NCBI RefSeq assembly: GCF_009870755.1
Contig: NZ_WLZU01000023.1
Coordinates: 1-35,400, forward strand
Direction: 5' to 3'
DNA length: 35,400 nt
Source: Streptococcus halichoeri
GTDB taxonomy: Bacteria > Bacillota > Bacilli > Lactobacillales > Streptococcaceae
This document shows positions 21,572 to 30,208 of the stretch, piece after piece; the first letter of the stretch is position 1; every line of letters begins with the position of its first letter. Under the pieces are notes generated by a model. The model made no database searches. It was not told the DNA's origin and saw only the letters and a program-made list of their open reading frames with translations. The position numbers were made by a program, and so were the translations under genes.

Positions 21572-23587
21572 ATGCGCTTACAATCACCCATCGCAGAGCT
21601 CAAGGGTATTGGACCTAAGTCAGCTCAAAAATTTCAGCAATTAGGGTTAACGACGGTGGAAGACCTTTTGCTCTACTTTCCTTTTCGCTATGAGGATTTT
21701 CAAAATAAGTCGATTTTTGATTTGCAAGATGGGGAAAAAGCGGTCATTACAGGGACAGTTGTGACCCCACCAAATGTCCAATACTATGGTTTTAAGCGCA
21801 ACCGACTAACCTTTAAACTCAAACAAGGTGAGCTCGTCATTGCGGTTAGCTTTTTTAACCAGCCTTATTTACAAGACAAGGTAGCACTCAATCAAGACAT
21901 TGCGGTCTTTGGCAAGTGGGACCAACGAAAAACAGCCTTGACTGGCTTAAAACTCCTGCTTGCCGTAGAAGAAGAGTTGCAACCTGTTTACCATGTCATC
22001 CAAGGAGTTAGCCAGCAGGCTTTGATCAAGGCCATTAAAGCTGCTTTTGCAACGGATGCCCTGAGTCAGCTGACAGAAAATCTACCAGCTGTTTTGCTGC
22101 AACGCTACCGTTTGCTCCCCCGACAGGCAGCTATTAGCGCCATGCATTTTCCTAAAGATCTACAGGACTATCAGCAGGCGCTACGGCGAATTAAATTTGA
22201 AGAACTCTTTTATTTTCAAATGAGACTACAGCTTTTAAAAGCATCACAAAAGGACCAGAGTAATGGGCTGCAGCTCTCTTATGACCCGATCGCCCTGCAG
22301 GACAAGCTTGCTGCTCTGCCATTTACCCTAACCCCCGCCCAGCAAAACAGCCTGGCGGAAATTCTGGCTGATTTGAGCTCGGCAGCTCATATGAATCGCC
22401 TGTTACAAGGTGATGTCGGATCAGGCAAGACAGTCATTGCTAGCTTAGCCATGTACGCTGCCTATACGGCTGGTTTTCAATCAGCCTTGATGGTGCCAAC
22501 TGAGATTCTGGCTGAGCAGCACTATGAAAGCCTGCATCAGCTCTTTCCTGAGCTATCAATCGCTATAGTGACGTCTGGCATGAAAGCTGGAGAAAAGCGG
22601 GCAGCCCAGGCAGCCATCAGCTCTGGCGAGGTGGCGATGATTGTTGGTACGCATGCTTTAATCCAAGAAGGCCTTACCTACCACCGCTTGGGTCTAGTGA
22701 TCACAGACGAGCAGCACCGTTTTGGGGTGAAGCAACGCCGTATTTTCCGTGAAAAAGGGGAAAATCCCGATGTTTTGATGATGACGGCCACCCCCATCCC
22801 ACGGACCCTAGCCATCACCGCCTATGGAGAAATGGACGTCTCAGTGATTGACCAGCTCCCCGCCGGACGTAAGCCCATCATCACGCGCTGGGTCAAGCAC
22901 CAACAGCTAGAGACAGTGTTAGACTGGGTGGCTGGGAAAATCACCACAGGAGCGCAGGTCTATGTCATCTCACCTTTGATTGAAGAATCCGAAGCTTTGG
23001 ATTTGAAGAATGCCGTGGCTTTAGAAGCAGAATTAAAGGACTACTTCCAAGATCGGGCACGTATTGCCCTGATGCATGGAAAAATGAAAAATGATGAAAA
23101 AGACCACATCATGCAAGCCTTCAAAAATCATGAAATTGATGTCTTGGTCTCTACAACCGTCATTGAAGTCGGAGTCAATGTGCCTAATGCCACCATCATT
23201 ATCATTATGGATGCCGATCGCTTTGGCCTCAGTCAGCTGCATCAGCTACGCGGCCGTGTCGGACGAGGGGAAAAACAATCCTATGCCGTCTTAGTTGCCA
23301 ACCCCAAAACCGAGTCGGGTAAAGAACGGATGACACTGATGACCCAAACTACCGATGGCTTTGCTTTAGCCCAAGCTGATCTGAAGATGCGCGGGTCAGG
23401 GGAGATTTTTGGCACCAGACAATCGGGCTTACCAGAGTTTAAAAGTGCCGATATTGTTGAGGACTATCCCATCCTAGAAGAAGCTAGACGAGTTGCCAGT
23501 CAGATTGTCGCAGATCCTAATTGGCAAAAAGACCCTCAGTGGCAAAGCCTTGTAAAGGAATTGACTACAGAGCATGTCTTGGATTAA
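21572..23587 (+). CDS. recG: ATP-dependent DNA helicase RecG
   Basis: RecG remodels stalled replication forks and branched DNA. The 671-residue protein has an N-terminal wedge/OB domain (GIGPKSAQKFQQLGL near the start) and a two-part helicase. It shows GDVGSGKT at 280-287, the DEQHRFG box, MTATPIPRT, STTVIEVGVNVPNA, and QLRGRVGRG. The C-terminal segment RMTLMTQTTDGFALAQADLKMRGSGEIFGTRQSG is characteristic. The ATG at 21572 is chosen, with GAAAGGAA upstream; a TTG one codon earlier is also possible. Length is normal. Confidence 0.97.
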   Translation: MRLQSPIAELKGIGPKSAQKFQQLGLTTVEDLLLYFPFRYEDFQNKSIFDLQDGEKAVITGTVVTPPNVQYYGFKRNRLTFKLKQGELVIAVSFFNQPYLQDKVALNQDIAVFGKWDQRKTALTGLKLLLAVEEELQPVYHVIQGVSQQALIKAIKAAFATDALSQLTENLPAVLLQRYRLLPRQAAISAMHFPKDLQDYQQALRRIKFEELFYFQMRLQLLKASQKDQSNGLQLSYDPIALQDKLAALPFTLTPAQQNSLAEILADLSSAAHMNRLLQGDVGSGKTVIASLAMYAAYTAGFQSALMVPTEILAEQHYESLHQLFPELSIAIVTSGMKAGEKRAAQAAISSGEVAMIVGTHALIQEGLTYHRLGLVITDEQHRFGVKQRRIFREKGENPDVLMMTATPIPRTLAITAYGEMDVSVIDQLPAGRKPIITRWVKHQQLETVLDWVAGKITTGAQVYVISPLIEESEALDLKNAVALEAELKDYFQDRARIALMHGKMKNDEKDHIMQAFKNHEIDVLVSTTVIEVGVNVPNATIIIIMDADRFGLSQLHQLRGRVGRGEKQSYAVLVANPKTESGKERMTLMTQTTDGFALAQADLKMRGSGEIFGTRQSGLPEFKSADIVEDYPILEEARRVASQIVADPNWQKDPQWQSLVKELTTEHVLD

Positions 23588-23626
23588 AAACCAAGAAGCA
23601 AATTTGGAAGTAAGCCCTCTAAAACA

Positions 23627-23635
23627 TGATATACT
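23627..23635 (+). promoter_or_regulatory. Extended -10 promoter of the aldo/keto reductase gene
   Basis: TGATATACT is a good extended -10 element about 36 bases before the GTG start. Confidence 0.55.
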
Positions 23636-23670
23636 TAAGGCCAAACTATAAGATGCCTAAGGAGAAGAGA

Positions 23671-24588
23671 GTGAAAATGCAAGAAATCGGCCGGACCGGC
23701 CTTAAAGGATCAGCTATTGTTTTGGGGTGCATGCGGATGAATGCCTTAGAGGTACAAGAGGCGCAACAAACGCTTGCTACCGCCTGGGACCTGGGGATTA
23801 ACATGTTTGACCATGCTGATATTTATGGTGATGGGGAATCTGAGCGTCGCTTCCAGCAGGCTTATAAGGCTCTAGGCTTGCCGCGGGACCAGATGATTGT
23901 GCAGTCAAAATGCGGTATCCGTCAAGGCTACTTTGATTTTTCCAAAGACTACCTAATAGCTTCGGTTGATGGTATTTTGCAACGCTTAAAGACGGATTAT
24001 CTTGATGTCTTGCTTCTCCACCGGCCTGATATTTTGATCCAACCAGAAGAGGTTGCAGAAGCTTTTGATCGGCTAAAAGAAAGTGGCAAAGTTCGCCACT
24101 TTGGTGTCAGCAATCAAAACCCAATGCAGATGCAGTTGTTGGAGCATTACCTGACCAACCCCTTGGCTGTTAATCAAATGCAACTGTCACCAGCTCATAC
24201 GCCTATGTTTGATGCCGCCCTAAATGTTAATATGCGTAACCAGGCAGCTGTTGATCGTGACAATGGCGTAATTGATTATTGTCGCTATAAGCAGATAACC
24301 ATCCAGGCCTGGTCACCGTTTCAGATTGATTTACAAAAGGGTCTCTTTATGGGCAACCCTGATTATGATGAGTTAAATGCTACCATCCATGATTTAGCAA
24401 AAAACTATGGGGTTAGTGATGAGGCAATTGTAACAGCCTGGCTGCTTCGCCATCCAGCAAACATGCAAGTTATTGTTGGCTCAATGAATCCAGAGCGGTT
24501 ACACAGGATTGCTCAAGCTAGTGAGGTGCGCTTAAGCCGACAAGAATGGTATAAAATCTACACTAGCGCTGGCAACCAGTTACCCTAG
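23671..24588 (+). CDS. Aldo/keto reductase family oxidoreductase
   Basis: A NAD(P)H-dependent oxidoreductase of the (beta/alpha)8 barrel family; the substrate is unknown. Numbered from GTG, the catalytic set is D47, Y52 (FDHADIYG), K80 (QSKCG) and H117 (LLHRPD). The cofactor segment IVGSMNPERL is near the end. AAGGAG (23659-23664) lies 6 bases before GTG 23671 and 12 before ATG 23677; GTG is preferred, giving 305 residues. An ATG at 23626 would start inside the promoter. It is transcribed alone, convergent with the asparaginase gene. Confidence 0.9.
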   Translation: MKMQEIGRTGLKGSAIVLGCMRMNALEVQEAQQTLATAWDLGINMFDHADIYGDGESERRFQQAYKALGLPRDQMIVQSKCGIRQGYFDFSKDYLIASVDGILQRLKTDYLDVLLLHRPDILIQPEEVAEAFDRLKESGKVRHFGVSNQNPMQMQLLEHYLTNPLAVNQMQLSPAHTPMFDAALNVNMRNQAAVDRDNGVIDYCRYKQITIQAWSPFQIDLQKGLFMGNPDYDELNATIHDLAKNYGVSDEAIVTAWLLRHPANMQVIVGSMNPERLHRIAQASEVRLSRQEWYKIYTSAGNQLP

Positions 24589-24693
24589 AAAACCATAGAG
24601 GTTGTGAGCAGTCTTTGCTTGCGAGCCTTTACAGATACGCTCTCTAACCTTTGCATTTATGACGGAAATGCCAGTCGTAAGTCTAAATAAGCT

Positions 24694-24728
24694 AAAAAGC
24701 TAGGCAGTCTCACGCTTCCTAGCTTTTT
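24694..24728. terminator. Bidirectional terminator between convergent genes
   Basis: AAAAAGCTAGG (24694-24704) and CCTAGCTTTTT (24718-24728) form a perfect 11-base stem with T-runs on both strands. It serves the reductase gene and, on the other strand, the asparaginase gene. Confidence 0.8.
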
Positions 24729-24773
24729 GGCTTCATATTAACAAACGCTTATAGGGGAAATCAAAGTCAAGTT

Positions 24774-24802
24774 CACAAGAAAAGTAATCAGCTTTTCTTG
24801 TG
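24774..24802. repeat. Second hairpin between convergent genes
   Basis: CACAAGAAAAG (24774-24784) and CTTTTCTTGTG (24792-24802) pair perfectly over 11 bases. There is no T-run outside the stem on either side, so it may be a protective or weak termination structure. Confidence 0.5.
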
Positions 24803-24869
24803 TGTATGCTTAATGGTAAATCCTTTGTGTTATAGAAATGGGCAAGCCCTCTACTGAGCAAACTCTGGC

Positions 24870-25832
24870 TTAGCCCTCGATGTATGCTTTGAGCGCATCA
24901 CCACTGAGCCCAGCGTTGAGAGCGATGAGCAGTTTTAAGCGTGCCTTTTGGGCATTTAGTTCTTTGACAAACATGACCCCGGCTTTTTGCAGGTTAACCC
25001 CACCACCTAGATAGTCATAGACGGGCTCAGCGATGCCATTAAAACAACGTGAAACCAGCACAACTGGCACACCTGAGTGCATTAATTTTTCCAGTTCAGC
25101 CACCGCTGTTGGAGGAATATTGCCAGCTCCTAAGGCTTCAATGACGAGACCTTGAATGCTATCTGCCGATAAAAAACTCAAAATACTCCCATCACCCATA
25201 CCGGCATAAGCCTTGATAATGGGCACCGTACCGCTGATAGCCTGTAGATCAAAGCGTACGCGCGGCTCAGCATTGGTAAAAAACAGTAAATCCTGTTTCA
25301 TGATAATACCAAGCGGGCCATGGGTCGGGGTTTGAAAGGTTGAAATGTTAGTCGTATGGGTTTTGGTGACATATTTGGCGGCATGAATCTCGTCATTCAT
25401 CACCACTAAGACGCCCTTGCCTTTGGCTTTTTCGTGGCAAGCAACGCGGATAGCCGTTAGGTAATTGTGGATGCCGTCGCTACCAATCTCGTTAGCACTG
25501 CGCATTGCCCCAGTCATGACGATGGGAATATTTGGCAGGGCCATTGTGTCTAGAAAATAGGCTGTCTCTTCTAAGGTATCTGTCCCATGGGTAATCACCA
25601 CCCCGTCATGTTGGGGTCCCAGTGCTTTGATTTTGTGGTATAAAGCCAACATGTGCTTTGGTGTGATATGAGGGCTAGGAAGATTAAGGAAATCAATCAC
25701 ATTGAGTTGAATATCATCTAGCTCTAAGCCGACTTGACTCATGGGATTGATCTGGCTGGGAGTGATATAGCCGCCCGGCTCAGCTTGCATGGAAATTGTT
25801 CCTCCCGTATGAAGGACCAGAATTTTCGTCAT
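24870..25832 (-). CDS. L-asparaginase, type I
   Basis: This cytoplasmic enzyme hydrolyses asparagine to aspartate and ammonia. The 320-residue protein starts MTKILVLHTGGTIS with the active-site T12, and the second active-site loop is HGTDT, with T84 and D85. The lysine of the AAKYVTK segment completes the set. There is no signal peptide, consistent with the cytoplasmic form (AnsA-like). GGAG lies 10 bases before the ATG. Its promoter overlaps that of the divergent HAD gene. Confidence 0.95.
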   Translation of the reverse strand: MTKILVLHTGGTISMQAEPGGYITPSQINPMSQVGLELDDIQLNVIDFLNLPSPHITPKHMLALYHKIKALGPQHDGVVITHGTDTLEETAYFLDTMALPNIPIVMTGAMRSANEIGSDGIHNYLTAIRVACHEKAKGKGVLVVMNDEIHAAKYVTKTHTTNISTFQTPTHGPLGIIMKQDLLFFTNAEPRVRFDLQAISGTVPIIKAYAGMGDGSILSFLSADSIQGLVIEALGAGNIPPTAVAELEKLMHSGVPVVLVSRCFNGIAEPVYDYLGGGVNLQKAGVMFVKELNAQKARLKLLIALNAGLSGDALKAYIEG

Positions 25833-25856
25833 CTACTACATACTCCAAATGTTTTG

Positions 25857-25876
25857 TGTTATAATCTATTTTATCA
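25857..25876. promoter_or_regulatory. Interlocked divergent promoters
   Basis: On the plus strand TGTTATAAT (25857-25865) faces the HAD gene. On the minus strand TGATAAAAT (25876-25868) faces the asparaginase gene. The two -10 elements are 2 bases apart, so only one polymerase can bind at a time. Neither has a good -35. Confidence 0.6.
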
Positions 25877-25900
25877 TAATAGAAGAGAGTAAAAAAGGTT

Positions 25901-27289
25901 TTGACAATTAAAGCAGTCTTTTTTGATATTGACGGAACACTCTTAAATGATCGCAAAAACGTCCAAAAAACAACACAACAAGCCATTCAAAGTTTAAAAA
26001 AGCAAGGGATCATGGTTGGCTTAGCCACTAGTCGTGGACCGGCTTTTGTGCAACCTTTTTTAGAGAATCTTGGTTTGGATTTTGCGGTCACTTATAATGG
26101 TCAATATATCCTAACGCGAGATAAAATCCTCTATCAAAATCAGTTGCCCAAGTCGTTGATTTATAAAATTATCCGCTATGCTAGTGATGTCAAAAAGGAG
26201 GTTTCTTTAGGAACCGCATCAGGCTTGTCTGGCTCACGGATCATTGATATGGGGACCAGCCCTTTTGGACAGCTTATTTCAAGCATTGTGCCTAAAAAAA
26301 TGGTGCGTACGGTTGAAAGTAGTTTTAAACATTTAATCCGGCGCATTAAACCCCAAAGTTTCAACAACTTAGTAACCATCATGCGTAAGCCCATTTACCA
26401 GATTGTCATGGTTGCTTCTGCTGAGGAGACCAAGGAGATTACTGAAAAATTCCCCCATATTAAAATCACCCGCAGTAGCCCTTATTCGATTGATATGATT
26501 TCGGTTGGCCAATCAAAAGTCAAAGGGATTGAGCGGTTGGGTCAGATGTTTGGTTTTGACTTATCTGAGGTGATGGCTTTTGGCGACTCTGATAATGACC
26601 TTGAGATGTTATCAGGGGTCGGCGTTGGAGTAGCCATGGGCAATTCGGATGTGGCAGTCAAAGAAGGGGCTCATTTTATTACCGCCTCTAATAATAATGA
26701 CGGTATTTCCCAAGCCCTGGCCCACTATGGCCTCATTCATCTGGATGTTGAAAAGAGCTTTAAGAGCCGTGATGAGAATTTTAATAAGGTCAAGGACTTT
26801 CACCGCGTTATGGATGGGGATACCGTCGAAACACCAAGAGGCTACACTCTAGCAGCTGCAGGTCATCGTGCAGGCTTTAAGGTTGAAGAGATTGTCGAGT
26901 TTTTATTTGCAGCTAGCCAAGGCGACAAAAACACCTTTACCCAAGCGTTGATGGATCTACACTCGGCCATTGATCAAGCAGCCATCAAGGTCCAATCGAC
27001 TGAGCATGCCGAATCACCAATGGTTGGCCAGGTGGATGCCTTGGTCGATCTCTTGTATTTTACCTATGGTTCTTTTGTTTTGATGGGGGTCGATCCTCAG
27101 CCTATTTTTGAAACGGTGCATGAAGCCAATATGGGAAAATTATTTCCAGATGGCAAGGCTCACTATGATCCTGTGACCCATAAAATCCTTAAGCCAGATT
27201 ACTGGCAAGAACGGTATGCCCCAGAAGCAGCCATCAAAAAAGAATTGGATAAGCAACTGCAAAAATCCTTGCAGCGGGTCAAAAAATAA
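25901..27289 (+). CDS. Cof-type HAD hydrolase fused to a PRA-PH/MazG-like domain
   Basis: A two-domain cytoplasmic protein of 462 residues. The N-terminal HAD-IIB phosphatase has the catalytic DIDGT (D9, D11) and the motif GDSDND at 228-233. The C-terminal part (about 290-430) has HRVMDGDTVETPRGYTL and VDALVDLLYFTYGSFV, which resemble phosphoribosyl-ATP pyrophosphohydrolase or MazG-like nucleotide pyrophosphatases. Such fusions occur in Lactobacillales, probably for clearing unwanted nucleotides or sugar phosphates, but the substrate is unknown. The start is a TTG; the frame is closed 7 codons upstream by TAG and holds no ATG before it. Its stop codon is part of a long hairpin. Confidence 0.9.
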   Translation: MTIKAVFFDIDGTLLNDRKNVQKTTQQAIQSLKKQGIMVGLATSRGPAFVQPFLENLGLDFAVTYNGQYILTRDKILYQNQLPKSLIYKIIRYASDVKKEVSLGTASGLSGSRIIDMGTSPFGQLISSIVPKKMVRTVESSFKHLIRRIKPQSFNNLVTIMRKPIYQIVMVASAEETKEITEKFPHIKITRSSPYSIDMISVGQSKVKGIERLGQMFGFDLSEVMAFGDSDNDLEMLSGVGVGVAMGNSDVAVKEGAHFITASNNNDGISQALAHYGLIHLDVEKSFKSRDENFNKVKDFHRVMDGDTVETPRGYTLAAAGHRAGFKVEEIVEFLFAASQGDKNTFTQALMDLHSAIDQAAIKVQSTEHAESPMVGQVDALVDLLYFTYGSFVLMGVDPQPIFETVHEANMGKLFPDGKAHYDPVTHKILKPDYWQERYAPEAAIKKELDKQLQKSLQRVKK

Positions 27290-27370
27290 ACAATCTGCCT
27301 CAAAATGAAAAAGAAGGATAAGACTTGGCTTTTAGCCAGGTCAGCTTCTTTGCCTGAGGCAGATTGTTTA
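27287..27370. terminator. Extended bidirectional terminator hairpin
   Basis: A perfect 16-base inverted repeat (27287-27302 with 27355-27370) encloses further stems AAAGAAG/CTTCTTT and GACTTGGC/GCCAGGTC with one G-U pair. The TAA stop of the HAD gene is the first three bases of the left arm. It sits between convergent genes. Confidence 0.8.
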
Positions 27371-27379
27371 TTGGTTTGT

Positions 27380-27832
27380 TTATAATGATTTTTCACTATC
27401 ACGGACGATCAAAAGATCACATGAGGCGTGGCGTAAGACATATTCAGAAGAAGACCCAATGAGCAGGCGTTCAAAAGTATTTAATCCCGTTGCCCCAAGC
27501 ATAATCAGGTCAACCTTTTCGCGTTCAGGAATGTCGCGTGCTAAGAGACTTTTTGGATTACCAAATTCGATGATTTGGGTGATACGTGTTAGCCCGGCTT
27601 GCTTTGCTTGGCGTTCTAGTTCTGACAAAACATCCTTTGCTTCTTGTTCAAGCTTATCATAAATATAGGTGTCAAAGGTTGCAACACTTTGTAGTGCGCG
27701 TGTATCAATGACATGAACGAGAAAGAGTTCACCCTGGTTGCGAAGGGCAACGTTGACACCTTTGTGAAAGGCAAGTTCTGATTCGTAAGAACCGTCAACA
27801 GCTACCATGATACGTTCATAATTTTGAGACAT
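27380..27832 (-). CDS. Universal stress protein (UspA family)
   Basis: A 150-residue single-domain Usp protein. It begins MSQNYERIMVAVDGSYESE, and the nucleotide-binding motif is present as GATGLNTFERLLIGSSSEYVLRHA, which predicts ATP binding. The exact role is unknown; family members support survival under stress and starvation. AAGGAG lies before the ATG, and a TATACT at 27870-27865 (minus) is a likely -10. It converges with the HAD gene and diverges from the aminotransferase gene. Confidence 0.94.
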   Translation of the reverse strand: MSQNYERIMVAVDGSYESELAFHKGVNVALRNQGELFLVHVIDTRALQSVATFDTYIYDKLEQEAKDVLSELERQAKQAGLTRITQIIEFGNPKSLLARDIPEREKVDLIMLGATGLNTFERLLIGSSSEYVLRHASCDLLIVRDSEKSL

Positions 27833-27981
27833 GTGCTAATCTCCTTTGTTCATTTTCTACTAATAGTATACTCTAAATTGGAAGATATTGAAACCGTTTT
27901 ATTGTTTTTTCTGAATGGCAGCCGGGCTATCTTTTTCTGGGGAAATAATTAAAACTACTTTTTATTTTAATTTTTTTCCGA

Positions 27982-27987
27982 TATAAT
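27982..27987 (+). promoter_or_regulatory. -10 element of the aminotransferase gene
   Basis: A perfect TATAAT stands 22 bases before the start codon. The expected -35 position is only a T-rich stretch. Confidence 0.5.
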
Positions 27988-28009
27988 AGAACTTACGAGG
28001 TAACTGATC

Positions 28010-29224
28010 ATGAAGCAATTTAACAAATCATCTAAATTAGAACATGTCGCTTATGATATTCGAGGACCGGTTCTAGATGAAGCGCAGCGCATGATGGCAA
28101 ATGGTGAAAAAATTCTCCGTTTAAATACCGGCAATCCTGCGGCCTTTGGTTTTCAAGCACCAGATGAGGTGATCCGTGATTTGATTGTCAATGCCCGCTC
28201 AAGTGAGGGGTATTCAGACAGTAAAGGAATTTTTTCGGCCCGCAAGGCGATTATGCAGTATTGTCAATTAAAGGGTTTTCCACCGGTTGATATTGATGAT
28301 GTCTATTTGGGAAATGGGGTTTCAGAATTGATTTCCATGTCCTTACAGGCCTTATTAGATGATGGCGATGAGGTGCTAGTTCCCATGCCAGATTACCCTT
28401 TGTGGACTGCCTGTGTGAGCTTAGGTGGTGGCCATGCTGTGCATTACCTATGTGATGAAGCAGCCAATTGGTACCCAGATATTGCAGACATTAAGGCCAA
28501 GATTACAGATCGTACCAAGGCTATTGTCGTCATCAATCCCAATAATCCAACAGGGGCACTCTATCCCAAAGAAATACTAGAAGCCATCGTAGAGTTAGCG
28601 CGTGAGCACGATTTAATTCTTTTTGCTGATGAAATTTATGACCGCCTCGTGATGGATGACGGACACCATATTGCCCTAGCCAGCCTAGCACCGGATGTCT
28701 TTTGTGTGTCTATGAATGGCCTGTCAAAATCCCACCGCATTGCTGGTTTTCGAGTGGGCTGGATGGTCCTATCTGGCCCTAAGCATCATGTCACGGGCTA
28801 CATTGAAGGACTCAATATGCTAGCCAATATGCGGCTGTGCTCCAATGTTTTGGCCCAACAAGTGGTTCAAACCTCCCTAGGAGGCTACCAATCAGTCGAT
28901 GAGTTGCTCTTGCCGGGCGGCCGCATCTATGAGCAACGCAATTTTATCTATGAGGCCATTAATGCCATACCTGGTTTGTCAGCTGTTAAGCCGCAGGCTG
29001 GTTTGTATATTTTTCCTAAGATTGACCGAACAATCTATCGGATTGACGATGATGAACAGTTTGTATTAGATCTCTTAAAACAAGAAAAGGTCATGCTAGT
29101 ACATGGCAGAGGCTTTAACTGGAAAGATCCCGATCATTTCCGCATTGTTTATTTACCAACTGTAGAAGAACTAGCTGATGTGCAAGAAAAACTCACCCGG
29201 GTGCTAGCCAATTATAAACGCTGA
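28010..29224 (+). CDS. PLP-dependent aminotransferase (AlaT-like, class I/II)
   Basis: A cytoplasmic aminotransferase, probably making alanine or another amino acid from a keto acid with glutamate. The 404-residue protein begins MKQFNKSSKLEHVAYDIRGPV, as in the AlaT-like group. It has NPNNPTGALY, the ADEIYDR segment and the PLP lysine K240 in NGLSKSHRIAGFRVGW. The conserved arginine segment HFRIVYLP is near the end. GAGG lies upstream of the ATG. It is followed by a perfect terminator and codY, an order conserved in streptococci; linkage to CodY suggests a role in amino-acid supply. Confidence 0.92.
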   Translation: MKQFNKSSKLEHVAYDIRGPVLDEAQRMMANGEKILRLNTGNPAAFGFQAPDEVIRDLIVNARSSEGYSDSKGIFSARKAIMQYCQLKGFPPVDIDDVYLGNGVSELISMSLQALLDDGDEVLVPMPDYPLWTACVSLGGGHAVHYLCDEAANWYPDIADIKAKITDRTKAIVVINPNNPTGALYPKEILEAIVELAREHDLILFADEIYDRLVMDDGHHIALASLAPDVFCVSMNGLSKSHRIAGFRVGWMVLSGPKHHVTGYIEGLNMLANMRLCSNVLAQQVVQTSLGGYQSVDELLLPGGRIYEQRNFIYEAINAIPGLSAVKPQAGLYIFPKIDRTIYRIDDDEQFVLDLLKQEKVMLVHGRGFNWKDPDHFRIVYLPTVEELADVQEKLTRVLANYKR

Positions 29225-29266
29225 TTGTCAGTCATCTAATCTTATTTATGATTTCTCATCTAGGCT

Positions 29267-29294
29267 GTTTGCCTAGATGTTTTTGTGTCAAAAT
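29267..29294 (+). terminator. Terminator before codY
   Basis: CATCTAGGC (29267-29275) pairs perfectly with GCCTAGATG (29281-29289), followed by five Ts. Confidence 0.9.
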
Positions 29295-29335
29295 AGCAAA
29301 AAACTGGCATTTTTCCCTTGATCTAAAGGATAGTC

Positions 29336-29350
29336 AATTTTCTGATAATT
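29336..29350 (+). promoter_or_regulatory. CodY box
   Basis: AATTTTCTGATAATT matches the CodY consensus AATTTTCWGAAAATT at 14 of 15 positions. It ends 2 bases before the -35 of the codY promoter, which suggests negative autoregulation. Confidence 0.7.
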
Positions 29351-29352
29351 CC

Positions 29353-29381
29353 TTGCTAAATCAGATGGCCTTTGTTATAAT
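29353..29381 (+). promoter_or_regulatory. codY promoter
   Basis: TTGCTA (29353-29358) and TATAAT (29376-29381) are spaced by 17 bases, with an extended TGT before the -10. Confidence 0.8.
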
Positions 29382-29424
29382 GATAACGCAAAATATTACA
29401 ATAGGAATTAGAAATAGGTGAAAC

Positions 29425-30207
29425 ATGCCCAATTTACTAGAAAAAACACGTCAAATCACTTCTATTCTACAACGTTCGGTTGATAGTCTAGAAGCTGATT
29501 TACCCTACAACACGATGGCTTCGCGTTTAGCTGATATTATTGATTGCAATGCCTGTATTATTAATGGCGGTGGTAATTTACTTGGCTATGCGATGAAGTA
29601 TAAAACCAACAATGACCGTGTTGAAGAATTTTTCGCAGCAAAGCAATTTCCAGATACCTATGTCAAAGCTGCTAGTCGTGTTTATGATACGGAAGCAAAT
29701 TTAGCAGTAGATAACGAATTAAGCATTTTCCCTGTTGAGTCTAAGGATGATTATCCAGATGGTTTAACGACCATCGCTCCTATTTATGGCGGCGGGATGC
29801 GCCTTGGCTCGTTGATCATTTGGCGCAATGATAATGAATTTAACGATGATGATTTAATCTTGGTTGAAATTTCAAGTACAGTAGTTGGGATCCAATTGCT
29901 CAATCTGCAAACTGAAAATCTTGAGGAAACGATTCGTAAGCAGACTGCTGTTAACATGGCCATTAATACCTTGTCTTACTCTGAGATGAAGGCTGTGGCA
30001 GCCATCCTTGGTGAACTTGATGGCAATGAAGGACGCTTGACAGCTTCTGTCATAGCAGATCGCATCGGCATCACGCGTTCAGTCATTGTAAATGCCCTGC
30101 GCAAGCTAGAAAGTGCTGGAATTATTGAAAGTCGTTCTCTAGGAATGAAGGGAACTTACTTGAAAGTTATCAATGAAGGTATTTTTGAAAAGTTAAAGGA
30201 ATTTTAA
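29425..30207 (+). CDS. codY: GTP/branched-chain amino acid-responsive regulator CodY
   Basis: CodY is a global repressor that senses branched-chain amino acids (and GTP in some species) and controls nutrient uptake and virulence genes. The 260-residue protein begins [16 protein letters not shown]. It has an N-terminal GAF domain for ligand binding (about 1-155), a linker helix, and a winged helix containing [32 protein letters not shown], the DNA-binding signature. Length is typical. The CodY box upstream points to autoregulation. pncA begins one base after its stop, so both are on one transcript. Confidence 0.98.
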   Translation: MPNLLEKTRQITSILQRSVDSLEADLPYNTMASRLADIIDCNACIINGGGNLLGYAMKYKTNNDRVEEFFAAKQFPDTYVKAASRVYDTEANLAVDNELSIFPVESKDDYPDGLTTIAPIYGGGMRLGSLIIWRNDNEFNDDDLILVEISSTVVGIQLLNLQTENLEETIRKQTAVNMAINTLSYSEMKAVAAILGELDGNEGRLTASVIADRIGITRSVIVNALRKLESAGIIESRSLGMKGTYLKVINEGIFEKLKEF

Positions 30208-30208
30208 C

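Noticed and set aside
21361..21618. 85-codon frame between alr and recG
   Set aside because: It covers the alr terminator and the start of recG and has no ribosome site.
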